Assembly: GCF_004564235.1 (NCBI RefSeq)
Contig: NZ_SOMN01000003.1
Coordinates: forward strand, 62,001 to 126,000
Direction of reading: 5' to 3'
Origin: Cohnella luojiensis
GTDB taxonomy: Bacteria; Bacillota; Bacilli; Paenibacillales; Paenibacillaceae
DNA: 64,000 nt
This document shows positions 52,691 through 61,922 of the stretch, piece by piece (position 1 is the stretch's first letter; the number at the start of each line of letters is the position of its first letter). The notes beneath the pieces were generated by a model. That model was not told the origin of the DNA and did no database searches. It worked only from the letters and a program-made list of their open reading frames with translations. Both the position numbers and the translations under genes were made by a program.

Positions 52691-52825
52691 ATTCTATCGC
52701 GGGATTGGTAATTATCGTTAGCCAAGCCAGCCGATTTTTGCTATGATGAAGGTTGTGGGTGTTTTTTTTGAAGGAATTCAGCCATGGGCTGGAGAAGTTG
52801 TTCGATAAGTTGAGGAGTGGAAAAT

Positions 52826-54148
52826 ATGGCACGACCCGTAATCGCTATCGTCGGAAGACCCAACGTGGGCAAATCCACGATATTTAACCGAATAATCGGA
52901 GACCGGCTCGCTATTGTCGAGGATAAGCCGGGGATTACCCGCGACCGTATCTATGGCACAGGCGAGTGGAATGGACGTTCTTTCAGCGTCATAGACACCG
53001 GAGGCATCGAGATCGATGGAGAAGACGGCTTGCTTCGCTCGGTTCGGATGCAGGCGGAATTAGCCATCGAAGAGGCCGACGTCATTATATTCATGGTGGA
53101 TGCCAAGGCTGGCGTTACCAATGCGGACGAAGAAGTCGCGCAGATGTTATTCCGTTCCCAGAAGCCGATAGTGCTCGGAGTTAATAAAGTCGACAATCTG
53201 GGACGTATGGACGATATCTATGAATTCTACTCGCTTGGCTTCGGCGATCCCGTGCCTATGTCCGGTGCGCACGGACAGGGAGTCGGGGATTTGCTGGATG
53301 CGGCAGTGAATAAGCTTCCGGTCAAGGAAGAGCAAGAGTATAACGACGACATTATTAAGGTGGCGCTCATCGGACGTCCGAATGTCGGCAAATCCTCGCT
53401 TGTCAACGCCATTTTAGGCGAAGAACGCGTTATCGTCAGCAACATCGCGGGAACGACGCGCGATGCCATCGACACGCCTTTCGAGAAAGATGGGCAGAAA
53501 TACGTGCTTATCGATACGGCAGGCATGCGCAAGCGCGGTAAAGTGTACGAAACCACGGAGAAATATAGCGTCATGAGGGCCATGCAAGCCATCGAACGCG
53601 CAGACGTGGTGCTTGTGGTCATAAACGGCGAGGAAGGCATCATCGAACAAGACAAGCATATCGCCGGTTACGCGCATGAGAATGGCAAAGCCGCGATATT
53701 CGTCGTGAACAAATGGGACGTCGTCGAGAAGCATGACAAGACGATGCAACACTTTACGAACACGATCCGCGATCATTTCCTGTTCATGACTTACGCGCCC
53801 GTCGTATTTTTATCGGCGCTGACGAAACATCGTTTGACGAAGCTGTTCCCGGTCATCGACCGCGTTGCCGAGCAGCATGCGCTTCGGGTTCCAACTAACG
53901 TGCTTAACGACATTATCTCGGACGCGGTTGCGATCAATCCTCCGCCAACAGACAAAGGACGCAGGTTGAGAATTAACTACGTCACTCAGGTTGCGGTTAA
54001 ACCGCCAACATTGCTTATTTTCGTGAACGACCCCGAATTGATGCATTTTTCTTATGAGCGTTATTTGGAGAACAAAATTCGCGCGGCCTTCGAATTCGAA
54101 GGAACGCCGCTTAGATTGTTCACCCGTAAGAAGTCGGATCAAGAATAG
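52826..54148 (+). CDS. der: Ribosome biogenesis GTPase Der (EngA)
   Basis: A 440-residue essential GTPase for 50S subunit assembly. Two G domains: [24 protein letters not shown] in the first; [12 protein letters not shown] (about residues 184-195), [24 protein letters not shown] in the second; then a KH-like C-terminal domain ([35 protein letters not shown]). ATG 52826 has GAGGAG upstream; the frame from 52817 is not needed. Confidence 0.96.
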   Translation: MARPVIAIVGRPNVGKSTIFNRIIGDRLAIVEDKPGITRDRIYGTGEWNGRSFSVIDTGGIEIDGEDGLLRSVRMQAELAIEEADVIIFMVDAKAGVTNADEEVAQMLFRSQKPIVLGVNKVDNLGRMDDIYEFYSLGFGDPVPMSGAHGQGVGDLLDAAVNKLPVKEEQEYNDDIIKVALIGRPNVGKSSLVNAILGEERVIVSNIAGTTRDAIDTPFEKDGQKYVLIDTAGMRKRGKVYETTEKYSVMRAMQAIERADVVLVVINGEEGIIEQDKHIAGYAHENGKAAIFVVNKWDVVEKHDKTMQHFTNTIRDHFLFMTYAPVVFLSALTKHRLTKLFPVIDRVAEQHALRVPTNVLNDIISDAVAINPPPTDKGRRLRINYVTQVAVKPPTLLIFVNDPELMHFSYERYLENKIRAAFEFEGTPLRLFTRKKSDQE

Positions 54149-54160
54149 GGGAGACCGAGA

Positions 54161-54778
54161 GTGTTTAACTCAATCATCGCGATCATCGTCAGTTATTTGT
54201 TAGGCTCTATTTCGTTCAGCATTTTGTTTGCCCGTGGGCTCCGTAAGATCGACATCCGAGAGCACGGAAGCGGCAACGCGGGAGCAACGAACACGCTAAG
54301 AGTGTTGGGTAAGGGTCCGGCGATCGCGGTATTCCTGCTTGATATAGCGAAGGGCTCCGTCGCCGTATTGATAGGTTTATGGCTCGGCGAGGGAAGCGAA
54401 TGGGTGCCCGTTGCTTGCGGATTAGCTGCGATCGGCGGGCACAATTGGCCGATTTATTTCCGGTTCAAAGGTGGCAAGGGAATTGCGACGACAGTGGGGG
54501 CGCTAGTAATATGGGCGTTCTTGCCGACATTGATCGCCGGAATCGTCGCCATTCTCGTCATCGTATTTACTCGTTACGTATCGCTGGGATCTATGGTTTT
54601 CGCGGTATGGCTGCCGATATTGTTCTATTTGTTTCACCTAGATGCTGCCTATATTTGGGGTGCTTTGGCGGTAGCTTTATTAGCTATCGTTCGCCATCGC
54701 AATAATATCGTAAAGCTATTGAACGGTACCGAGAATAAGCTGGGCAGCGGCAAAAAGGGTGAGCCTCATGGCGCATAA
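54161..54778 (+). CDS. plsY: Glycerol-3-phosphate acyltransferase PlsY
   Basis: A 205-residue membrane enzyme with about five helices transferring an acyl group from acyl phosphate to glycerol 3-phosphate, the first step of phospholipid synthesis. Motifs: GSGNAGATNTLRVLG (about residues 36-50), GHNWPIYFRFKGGKGIATTVG (about 93-113) and a C-terminal RHRNNI. GTG 54161 follows GGGGAG. It overlaps gpsA by 11 bases, so the enzyme and the supplier of its substrate are made together. Confidence 0.94.
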   Translation: MFNSIIAIIVSYLLGSISFSILFARGLRKIDIREHGSGNAGATNTLRVLGKGPAIAVFLLDIAKGSVAVLIGLWLGEGSEWVPVACGLAAIGGHNWPIYFRFKGGKGIATTVGALVIWAFLPTLIAGIVAILVIVFTRYVSLGSMVFAVWLPILFYLFHLDAAYIWGALAVALLAIVRHRNNIVKLLNGTENKLGSGKKGEPHGA

Positions 54779-55817
54779 GAAGATCGCGGTTATAGTCGCG
54801 GGCAGTTGGGGTACGGCATTGTCGAGGGTATTAGCGGACAATGGACATTACGTGAAGCTTTGGACGCGCAATGCGGCTCAAGCGGACCAGATCAATAGCG
54901 AACGTCGCAATGAGAAGTTCCTTCCCGGCGCGATCTTGCCTGAAGGGATCACGGCTACGACGGATATCGCCGAAGCCGTTACCGATGCGGAAGCGGTGTT
55001 GTTCGTCGCCCCTTCCTCGGCGATGAGGGAAGTTGCCCGCCAAGCGGCAAATTTCTTACATAAAGAGGCATTGGTTGTTCATGCGACTAAGGGGTTTGAA
55101 AGCGATACTCTTAAGCGGATGACCACGGTGTTAGCGGAGGAGCTAGGTAGGCCCGAACAATACATCGTCGTGCTTTCCGGACCTAGCCACGCGGAAGAAG
55201 TCGTGAACCGACTTCCGACGACGATCGTTGTTGCATCGAAAGATATTGCTTGCGCGGAAACGGCGCAAGATTTGTTTATGAACGAAGCCTATTTCCGCGT
55301 CTATACGAATCCGGATTATATCGGCGTCGAAACGGCAGGCGCGATTAAGAATATTATCGCTCTTGGGGCGGGGTTATCCGATGGGCTTGGCTTCGGCGAT
55401 AATGCCAAGGCCGCGCTCATAACCCGGGGACTTGCCGAGATCGCCCGGCTAGGTGCCGCGATGGGGGCCAATCCTCTTACTTTTGCCGGATTGGCGGGTG
55501 TCGGAGACTTGATCGTGACATGCACGAGCCAGCATAGCCGCAACTGGAGAGCCGGATCCATGTTGGCGCAAGGCCTGCCGCTTGCGGAGGTTCTTGAGCG
55601 CATGGGGATGGTCGTCGAAGGCGTCCGGACGACGAAAGCCGCTCATGCGCTGGCCGTTCAACACGGGGTAGAGATGCCGATAACGGATCAGTTGTACTCT
55701 GTTCTATTCGAAGGCCTATCCCCTGAGAATGCCGTCGGAGCATTGATGGGGCGCGTTCGTACTCACGAGATCGAGGAAATCGCATCGGCTTCCCGCAATA
55801 AATGGCTTAAGGGTTAA
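54768..55817 (+). CDS. gpsA: Glycerol-3-phosphate dehydrogenase [NAD(P)+]
   Basis: A 349-residue enzyme reducing dihydroxyacetone phosphate to sn-glycerol 3-phosphate for phospholipids. Seen: the dinucleotide-binding AGSWGTALS at the N terminus, LSGPSHAEEV, the catalytic Lys region TAGAIKNIIALGAG, NAKAALITRGLAE and GLAGVGDLIVTC. The first Gly of the usual GxGxxG is Val (VAGSWG). ATG 54768 lies inside plsY, 7 bases after AAGGGTG; GTG 54759 is an in-frame alternative. Confidence 0.94.
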   Translation: MAHKKIAVIVAGSWGTALSRVLADNGHYVKLWTRNAAQADQINSERRNEKFLPGAILPEGITATTDIAEAVTDAEAVLFVAPSSAMREVARQAANFLHKEALVVHATKGFESDTLKRMTTVLAEELGRPEQYIVVLSGPSHAEEVVNRLPTTIVVASKDIACAETAQDLFMNEAYFRVYTNPDYIGVETAGAIKNIIALGAGLSDGLGFGDNAKAALITRGLAEIARLGAAMGANPLTFAGLAGVGDLIVTCTSQHSRNWRAGSMLAQGLPLAEVLERMGMVVEGVRTTKAAHALAVQHGVEMPITDQLYSVLFEGLSPENAVGALMGRVRTHEIEEIASASRNKWLKG

Positions 55818-55913
55818 TCGGAGCGATTCCTCGAACAAAGCCGAGAAACTAGCCCGCACGCTTCGCTTCTTCTCCTCATAGGATGCAGTGCAAACACCCG
55901 GAGGAGGGGAAGC

Positions 55914-56186
55914 ATGGATAAATTTCCGAAAGATCTGTTAGGCGCCGTGAACAAAAAAGCGGGAAAAAACATCTCCGAGAATTCGATCAAGAAAATAGCG
56001 AGCAACGTCACGCCGAACACGCTGCAAAGCGAGGCGCAAATCCGTCAGCTAATCAAGCAGGTATCGACAATGGCTAACATTCCCGTGTCCGATGATACGA
56101 TGAAGGAAATCGTTAGCGCCGTGAAGAAGAGCGGAATGAACCTGAACAGCCTGGAATCGCTCGTTAAAATGATGATCAAGAAATGA
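55914..56186 (+). CDS. spoVIF: Stage VI sporulation protein F (SpoVIF) family
   Basis: A 90-residue, Lys- and Asn-rich helical protein of the SpoVIF family, a coat-assembly factor in Bacillus. Seen: DLLGAVNKKAGKNISENSIKKIA and IRQLIKQVSTMANIPVSDDTMKEIVSAVK. GGAGGAGGGG precedes the ATG by 5 bases. Not at this place in B. subtilis; here it lies between gpsA and yphE. Confidence 0.75.
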   Translation: MDKFPKDLLGAVNKKAGKNISENSIKKIASNVTPNTLQSEAQIRQLIKQVSTMANIPVSDDTMKEIVSAVKKSGMNLNSLESLVKMMIKK

Positions 56187-56191
56187 TGATG

Positions 56192-56235
56192 AAGCTGACC
56201 CTCTGCAAATGCTTGCAGTCGGGTCAGCTTTTTTA
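56192..56235 (+). terminator. Intrinsic terminator of spoVIF
   Basis: AAGCTGACCC-CTGCAA pairs with TTGCAG-GGGTCAGCTT around ATGC, followed by T6. Confidence 0.9.
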
Positions 56236-56327
56236 CATATTCCCGTTTCGTTTATTTTGTTATTATCGTTCTAGAATGGTATAATACTATGCATTTGAGT
56301 TAGTCTAGGAGACGGAGGAAGACATAG

Positions 56328-56543
56328 ATGTACACGATGCTACAAACGTTTATGGCGGCCAAGCTAGACCCGATGAGTAAGATGTGGGTGTCCTTCATCG
56401 GAATCGGGTTGATGATCGTCGCGGCAGTCATCATTACTTATGCGCGCAATAAGACAAAAGGCTGGATTCGTCTCTTGCTTACTTTGGCAGCCCTCGTCGT
56501 TCTGATTTATGGATTCGTGTGCGGATTGTTAGCCATCATATAA
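56328..56543 (+). CDS. yphE: Small membrane protein YphE-like (DUF2768)
   Basis: A 71-residue protein with two membrane segments (about residues 20-40 and 47-70), matching the DUF2768 family (B. subtilis YphE) in length, hairpin topology and position between gpsA and spoIVA. Function unknown. GGAGGAAG precedes the ATG. Confidence 0.75.
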   Translation: MYTMLQTFMAAKLDPMSKMWVSFIGIGLMIVAAVIITYARNKTKGWIRLLLTLAALVVLIYGFVCGLLAII

Positions 56544-56567
56544 ACCTATTGCTCGGAGGGCATGACC

Positions 56568-56861
56568 TTGATTACTTTAACCGGACGCACCCTCAAGAAA
56601 ACCGTTGAGCCTCAAATTGGACAAAGTCTTCTTGCTTTGGCGCTAGCGGCTTCAGTGGATTGGCAGTATAATTGCTCTCGCGGCACTTGCGCAAGATGTA
56701 GGTGCATAGTGGCGGAAGGCGCCGACCTGCTCTCGGAAGCGAATGATGCGGAATGGGACAGGCTAGGTCCCGATGAGTTGAACGCTGGATATCGGCTTGG
56801 TTGCCAGGCAACGGTCATCGAAGAGGGAGAAATTCAAGCGGTTAATAAGACTTATTTCTGA
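56568..56861 (+). CDS. [2Fe-2S] ferredoxin (copy 1)
   Basis: A plant-type ferredoxin of 97 residues. Cluster ligands: CSRGTCARC (CX4CX2C, about residues 36-44) and a later Cys in RLGCQA (about 78). Fold pattern LKKTVEPQIGQSLLALALAASVDW is typical. ATG 56562 is only one base from GGAGGG, so TTG 56568 (spacing 7) is preferred. It is part of a group with a nucleotidyltransferase-like gene and a second ferredoxin. Electron partner unknown. Confidence 0.85.
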   Translation: MITLTGRTLKKTVEPQIGQSLLALALAASVDWQYNCSRGTCARCRCIVAEGADLLSEANDAEWDRLGPDELNAGYRLGCQATVIEEGEIQAVNKTYF

Positions 56862-56885
56862 TATAGAGAATGGAAGTGACGCGGT

Positions 56886-57500
56886 ATGCATAGTGATTTC
56901 CCGGTTACCGCGCTTGCTCTCCTAGCGGAAACGTTGGAAAGCTGCGACGCCCGATGGGTGGTCGGAGGCAGTACGGGTTTAGTGCTGCGGGGAGCAAAGC
57001 TCGATCGGGCTCCCCGGGATATCGACATCTACGTGGATCATGATTCCGTATTCCCGGTTCACGAAAGATTAAGTTCGAATTGGCTTGACGGACCGGAGGA
57101 TAACCGGACGGAGCGTTACCATTCGATTCTTTCCCATTATCGCCTGGCGGGAGCGATGGTAGAATTGGTCGGGGATTTCCGGGTATCGGCCATGCAATCC
57201 AACTACCTTGCGGAAGTGAACGATTTCTTGTATCCGAACGGCGATAAGGTAGAGGTAAATGGTTTCGGGATCGCGATTGTCCCGTTAGCGCATGAACTCT
57301 TGTTTAACTTGCTTCGCGAACGTAAAGACAGAGCTGCCGTCGCAGGTGATCTAATGGCGCAGAATCCCGAGAAACATATGCCTTTGCTTCAAGATTTGAT
57401 TCGTAGAAACAAATTTTCTCCAGAAATCAAGAGTGAGGCGATGGAGATGACGACGCCCGGCATCCAATCCATCCGTGACTTTGGGAAGGAGCCTTTATGA
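56886..57500 (+). CDS. Nucleotidyltransferase-like protein
   Basis: A 204-residue protein with a nucleotidyltransferase-fold signature: VVGGSTGLVLRGAKL (about residues 25-39) and DIDIYVD (about 46-52), i.e. GGS followed by DxD, as in minimal nucleotidyltransferases. A later HELLFNLLRERKDRAAVAGDL resembles the second half of such proteins. Ribosome site AGTGACGCGG is weak. Its 3' end overlaps the next ferredoxin by 4 bases (ATGA). The transferred nucleotide and target are unknown. Confidence 0.72.
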   Translation: MHSDFPVTALALLAETLESCDARWVVGGSTGLVLRGAKLDRAPRDIDIYVDHDSVFPVHERLSSNWLDGPEDNRTERYHSILSHYRLAGAMVELVGDFRVSAMQSNYLAEVNDFLYPNGDKVEVNGFGIAIVPLAHELLFNLLRERKDRAAVAGDLMAQNPEKHMPLLQDLIRRNKFSPEIKSEAMEMTTPGIQSIRDFGKEPL

Positions 57501-57856
57501 CGAATCAACATGTCGTAACATTCCTGCCAGAAGACCGATCGGCTTCGGTAAGACCGGGCACGACGTTGCTGGAAGCATCCAGGCGTGCCGGAGTTGCCAT
57601 ACGAACCCGTTGCGGCGGCGTGGCCGGCTGTTTGATGTGCAAAGTCCATGTTGACGACGATCAAGCGGAGAACTTGAAAGAGCCGACTCCCGCCGAAACC
57701 CACAAGCTAGGTTCCTTGTTGACTGAAGGGGTGCGTCTTTCATGCCAAGCGCGCACGAAGGGGAATGTCACCGTAACCGTACCCGAGGATCCGTTAAAAG
57801 CGGCTATTCGCAAGAAACTCGCAGAACAACAGGAGGACGACGACTGGTTGAAATGA
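57497..57856 (+). CDS. [2Fe-2S] ferredoxin (copy 2)
   Basis: A 119-residue plant-type ferredoxin: CGGVAGCLMC (CX5CX2C, about residues 39-48) and a last ligand in RLSCQAR (about 83). It differs from copy 1 in ligand spacing and has an acidic tail (EQQEDDDW). AAGGAGCC precedes the ATG, which overlaps the nucleotidyltransferase-like stop. Confidence 0.85.
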   Translation: MTNQHVVTFLPEDRSASVRPGTTLLEASRRAGVAIRTRCGGVAGCLMCKVHVDDDQAENLKEPTPAETHKLGSLLTEGVRLSCQARTKGNVTVTVPEDPLKAAIRKKLAEQQEDDDWLK

Positions 57857-57877
57857 CGTTGTCCAGGAGGTCTATCG

Positions 57878-58612
57878 ATGTTAATTCGCAATTTTCGCAG
57901 GGCTATGGCTATCGGTGTTCTGAGCTTGTCGCTTTTCTCGTTGACGGGATGCTTATACCCGGACGACCAAACGCCGGGAAGCAATGTTAACGCCCGTCAA
58001 TCGGTGTTGACTGTGCAGGATGCGGTCGATAGCTATCAGGAGCAAACCGGACTGTTACCCATTCAGAATGCCAAAGAGAGCACTCCTCTTTATGAAAAAT
58101 ACAAAGTCGATTTTGGAAAGCTGAAGCGAATGGACTTCCTAGCGCAGATTCCTTCGGCAGCGTTCGAGAACGGGGGAGCCTATCAATTCTTGATTATCGA
58201 CGAAGAAACGAAGCCTCTCGTAAAGCTGCTGGATTTAACGGTATTCCAAGCTGTTAGCGACGTTCAGAAGAAAATAAACGAATACCGGTCCGGCCATGGA
58301 AATCGGAATCCCGCGGGGGATGAGAGATATCCTGGTTTTTCAACGATCGATTTCGGCAAGCTTGGCGCGGAAGAGCCGGATATTTCAAGCATGTACTCGC
58401 ATCAGTCGCTCAGTTTGCTTGTGAATGTAAAGGGAGAAGTACTGGTCGATTACGGAATCGATATCGCTACCGCCGTTAAAAAATCGGGAACCGAGCCCCG
58501 TCCTAATGTAGACTTAAGGCGGATCCTCGTCGAAGAATCGTACTTCGTGCCCGTACGTTCGCCTGCTTATCGTTGGGCGAATGGGGAGCCTCAAGCCGTT
58601 CCATCCAATTAA
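57878..58612 (+). CDS. yphF: YphF-like lipoprotein
   Basis: A 244-residue lipoprotein with signal peptide (about residues 7-24) and lipobox LTGC (Cys25). The mature part has repeated sequence types (VQDAVDSYQEQTGLLPIQN, YEKYKVDFGKLKRMDFLAQIP) seen in YphF-type proteins, located just before spoIVA as in Bacillus. Role unknown. CCAGGAGGTC precedes the ATG. Confidence 0.75.
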   Translation: MLIRNFRRAMAIGVLSLSLFSLTGCLYPDDQTPGSNVNARQSVLTVQDAVDSYQEQTGLLPIQNAKESTPLYEKYKVDFGKLKRMDFLAQIPSAAFENGGAYQFLIIDEETKPLVKLLDLTVFQAVSDVQKKINEYRSGHGNRNPAGDERYPGFSTIDFGKLGAEEPDISSMYSHQSLSLLVNVKGEVLVDYGIDIATAVKKSGTEPRPNVDLRRILVEESYFVPVRSPAYRWANGEPQAVPSN

Positions 58613-58617
58613 TCAAG

Positions 58618-58654
58618 AAGGCTGCGTCCTCTTCGGGGAAAACGCAGCCTTTTA
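58618..58654 (+). terminator. Intrinsic terminator of the yphF-like gene
   Basis: AAGGCTGCGT and ACGCAGCCTT pair perfectly around a CC-rich loop, followed by TTTT on the + strand. Confidence 0.8.
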
Positions 58655-58765
58655 AAGTTTTCGGGAGCTGACATACGTGTCTCTCTTTTTTCATATGATC
58701 ATGGGGGAAACAACAGGGGCGTCGGATGACGTAAACCGGATGGGCAAACATTTTGAGCGGATGCG

Positions 58766-58793
58766 TCATAATCGGGACGTTCGCACATACAAT
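58766..58793 (+). promoter_or_regulatory. Sigma-E promoter of spoIVA
   Basis: TCATAAT (58766-58772, 6 of 7) and a perfect CATACAAT (58786-58793) with a 13-base spacer match the sigma-E consensus; 82 bases before spoIVA, itself a sigma-E gene in Bacillus. Confidence 0.7.
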
Positions 58794-58875
58794 GTTACTA
58801 GTCCAAGTTCGTGTACGAGTTCCGCCCTGCAGGCGGGTCACGAAAGTTTCGCGATTACGATGGGAGGGAATCTCA

Positions 58876-60354
58876 GTGGAAAAAGTGGACATTTTCAAAG
58901 ATATCGCCGAACGCACCGGCGGTGATATCTACCTCGGGGTCGTGGGTGCCGTCCGTACGGGCAAATCGACCTTTATCAAACGGTTTATGGAAACCGTTGT
59001 TTTACCTAATATTGCTCACGAAGCGGACCGGGTTCGCGCGATCGATGAGCTTCCGCAGAGCGCGGCAGGCCGGACGATCATGACGACCGAGCCGAAGTTC
59101 GTTCCGAACAACGCGGTTCAACTTAAGGTAGCGGAAGGCTTGGAGGTCAACGTTCGGTTAGTCGATTGCGTCGGCTATACCGTTGAAGGAGCGAAAGGCT
59201 TCGAGGACGAAGGCGGCCCTCGGATGATTACGACCCCGTGGTTCGAAGAGCCGATACCGTTCCAGGAAGCGGCGGAGATCGGGACTCGTAAGGTCATCCA
59301 AGAGCACTCAACTCTCGGCGTAGTCGTGACGACCGACGGAACGATATCGGAGATTCCTAGAAGCTCTTATATCGATGCGGAAGAGCGGGTCGTCAATGAG
59401 TTGAAGGAAGTAGGCAAGCCGTTCGTGTTAATCGTAAATTCCGCGCGGCCCAAGAGCGAAGATGCCCAATCGCTTCGCAACGAGCTAGCCGCTAAATACG
59501 ATATCCCCGTCATGGCGGTAAGCGCTGCAACGATGGGGGAAGAGGAAGTCATGGGCGTCCTCCGAGAGGTGCTATATGAGTTCCCCGTACATGAAGTGAA
59601 CGTCAATCTCCCTAGCTGGGTCATGGTGCTCAACGAAGGACACTGGCTTCGCGCGAGTTACGAGAATTCAGTCCGCGAAACCGTGAAGGATATTCGCCGT
59701 TTACGCGACGTGGAGCGGGTAGTCGCTCAGTTCATGGAGTATGATTTCGTCGCTCGCGCCGGCCTAAGCGGCATGAACATGGGCCAAGGCGTAGCCGAAA
59801 TCGACCTGTACGCTCCGGATGAGCTGTACGATAAAATACTGATGGAAGTTGTCGGTACCGAAATCCGCGGCAAAGATCACCTGCTTCAGCTCATGCAGGA
59901 GTTCTCCCACGCGAAAAGGGAGTACGATCGGTTCGCCGAGGCGCTTGAGATGGTCAAGACTACCGGGTACGGCATTGCAGCCCCGTCGCTTGCCGAGATG
60001 GTGCTCGACGAGCCCGAGCTCATTCGCCAAGGCTCTCGCTTCGGCGTCAGACTTAAGGCCACCGCACCTTCCATTCATATGATTCGGGTCGACGTGGAAT
60101 CCGAGTTCGCGCCGATCATCGGGACGGAGAAGCAAAGCGAGGAACTCGTCCGCTATCTGATGCAGGATTTCGAGAAGGATCCGATCAAGATTTGGGAATC
60201 CGATATTTTCGGCCGCTCGCTTCATTCCATCGTAAGGGAAGGCATTCAAGGCAAAATCGCGATGATGCCGGATAATGCCCGCTACAAGCTGCAAGAAACG
60301 CTGGGACGCATCATTAATGAAGGCTCCGGCGGATTGATCGCGATCATTTTATAA
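58876..60354 (+). CDS. spoIVA: Spore coat morphogenetic ATPase SpoIVA
   Basis: A 492-residue protein, the same length as B. subtilis SpoIVA, that polymerises with ATP hydrolysis on the forespore surface to form the coat basement layer. N terminus EKVDIFKDIAERTGGDIYLG, Walker A GAVRTGKST (about residues 24-32), DCVGYTVEGAKG (about 97-108), then a long middle domain and the conserved C-terminal IINEGSGGLIAIIL-type end. GTG 58876 has GGGAGGG 7 bases upstream; the frame from 58753 crosses the promoter and is rejected. Confidence 0.97.
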   Translation: MEKVDIFKDIAERTGGDIYLGVVGAVRTGKSTFIKRFMETVVLPNIAHEADRVRAIDELPQSAAGRTIMTTEPKFVPNNAVQLKVAEGLEVNVRLVDCVGYTVEGAKGFEDEGGPRMITTPWFEEPIPFQEAAEIGTRKVIQEHSTLGVVVTTDGTISEIPRSSYIDAEERVVNELKEVGKPFVLIVNSARPKSEDAQSLRNELAAKYDIPVMAVSAATMGEEEVMGVLREVLYEFPVHEVNVNLPSWVMVLNEGHWLRASYENSVRETVKDIRRLRDVERVVAQFMEYDFVARAGLSGMNMGQGVAEIDLYAPDELYDKILMEVVGTEIRGKDHLLQLMQEFSHAKREYDRFAEALEMVKTTGYGIAAPSLAEMVLDEPELIRQGSRFGVRLKATAPSIHMIRVDVESEFAPIIGTEKQSEELVRYLMQDFEKDPIKIWESDIFGRSLHSIVREGIQGKIAMMPDNARYKLQETLGRIINEGSGGLIAIIL

Positions 60355-60367
60355 CGGATTTGCTAAG

Positions 60368-60416
60368 CACGAAGCGTTTGGGGTGGATTTATCCTCCGCA
60401 TACGCTTCGTGTTTTT
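60368..60416 (+). terminator. Intrinsic terminator of spoIVA
   Basis: CACGAAGCGT and ACGCTTCGTG pair perfectly, with inner GGA / TCC, followed by TTTTTG. The rest of the 60355-60657 gap holds the promoter listed next and no gene that I can see. Confidence 0.9.
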
Positions 60417-60585
60417 GCGTGCGCTGTTAATCTCCAATTGAGGAAATGTAAGCAGTTACGATGTTTCTATTCTAGGAATATAAGGTTTATTCTGTTGTCA
60501 TAGACTAGGAAATGCCCTAGAATGATGGATGGCTCATTCGACTTTAAACTTATACAAACCCGGGAAATGAATTATATAAAACCGA

Positions 60586-60614
60586 TTGACATACTCGGAA
60601 TAAGTGATTATAGT
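60586..60614 (+). promoter_or_regulatory. Sigma-A promoter of the sugar ABC operon
   Basis: A perfect TTGACA (60586-60591) and TATAGT (60609-60614) with a 17-base spacer, 44 bases before the binding-protein gene. Confidence 0.8.
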
Positions 60615-60657
60615 AAATTTTATCATATTATGAAACAGATTTGGGAGGCAGAGAGAG

Positions 60658-61809
60658 ATGACACAAAGAAAGTTCAAAGGAACATGGCTCGCGCTTGTAT
60701 TGGTACTCGTAGCGGTGCTGGCTGCTTGCGGCAATAAAGAAGAGAACAACGCCGGAAATTCGGCGCCGGCTTCTGAATCCCCGACTGCTTCCGTACAGGC
60801 GTCCGCGTCGGCAGAGCCTTCGGAGAGCGCGTCCGCGGCTGACTCCCTGAAAGGCAAGAAGATCGCGCTCGTCATGCGGTTTAACACGGGAACGTTCTCC
60901 GCGCAGTATGTAGACGGAGTAAAGAAGCAAGTAGCGAAATTCGGAGGCGAAGTAACGGTATTGTCTTCCGAGAACGATCTAGCTAAATTGTCTGCGAACC
61001 TGGATTCGGCCGTTAACCAAAAGTTCGACGGAATTTTGATCGACCACGGCGACGCCGCTGCCCTGACCAACGGACTCAACAAAGCAAAAGAGGCCGGCAT
61101 TCCTATCGTAGCGTTCGATTCCGGCCTGAACGATTTCGAAGGGATTACGAACATTGCCCAGAACGATCAGTTGCTTGCGGAATTCACTTTGGAGAAACTC
61201 GCCGAAGAAGCGGGCGGAAAAGGCAATATCGTTAAAGTATGGGTAGCCGGTTTCCCGCCGATGGAAAGCCGTCAAATTGCTTATAAGGCATTCACCGAGA
61301 AGTATCCGGATATCAAAGAAATCTCGCAATTCGGGGATGCCAGCAATCCTCAGCTCGATAGTCAGACTAGAATGGAAGCGGTGTTGAAGCAATATCCGAA
61401 TAAAGGCGACATTACGGCCGTATGGGCGGCGTGGGATGAATTCGCTAAAGGAGCGGCCAACGCGATTAAACAAGCCGCCCGCGACGAAATCAAAGTATAC
61501 GGCATCGATCTTAGCGACGAAGACTTGAAGATGATCCAAGATCCGACCAGTCCATGGGTTGCGTCCGCGGCCGTCGATCCTACGTCTATCGGAACCGTGC
61601 AAGTGAGATACTTGTACCAGAAGTTCCATGGCGATACGACGGATCCCGTCGTTCAACTCGAACCGGTATTCGTGCATCGCGATGCGTTGCCGAAGGATAA
61701 AGTCATTACCACGGCCGATCTTTCACAATACGTGGAAGGTTGGGGAAGCAGCGATCTGGGGAACACGGATTATTTGAAAGAGCTCGAAACTTTGGTTGGG
61801 GCAAAGTAA
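60658..61809 (+). CDS. Sugar ABC transporter substrate-binding lipoprotein
   Basis: A 383-residue periplasmic-binding-type lipoprotein (ribose/xylose class, type I fold) that captures a sugar or related ligand outside the membrane. Lipobox LAAC (Cys24), then a Ser/Ala/Glu linker (about residues 30-63), then IALVMRFNTGTFSAQYVDGVKKQ, DGILIDHGDA, GIPIVAFDSGL, and AVWAAWDEFAKGA, all typical. GGGAGGCAG precedes the ATG. The ligand cannot be told from sequence alone. Confidence 0.9.
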   Translation: MTQRKFKGTWLALVLVLVAVLAACGNKEENNAGNSAPASESPTASVQASASAEPSESASAADSLKGKKIALVMRFNTGTFSAQYVDGVKKQVAKFGGEVTVLSSENDLAKLSANLDSAVNQKFDGILIDHGDAAALTNGLNKAKEAGIPIVAFDSGLNDFEGITNIAQNDQLLAEFTLEKLAEEAGGKGNIVKVWVAGFPPMESRQIAYKAFTEKYPDIKEISQFGDASNPQLDSQTRMEAVLKQYPNKGDITAVWAAWDEFAKGAANAIKQAARDEIKVYGIDLSDEDLKMIQDPTSPWVASAAVDPTSIGTVQVRYLYQKFHGDTTDPVVQLEPVFVHRDALPKDKVITTADLSQYVEGWGSSDLGNTDYLKELETLVGAK

Positions 61810-61922
61810 GAATAGGAATGGATCGTAAAGCTAGGCATGGCGCGGCGCGGATAATAACCGCGCCGTTTCCTGCTGTCAATGCGGAAGATCGATCGTCCGC
61901 GGTTAGAAAGGAGAGGAATACG

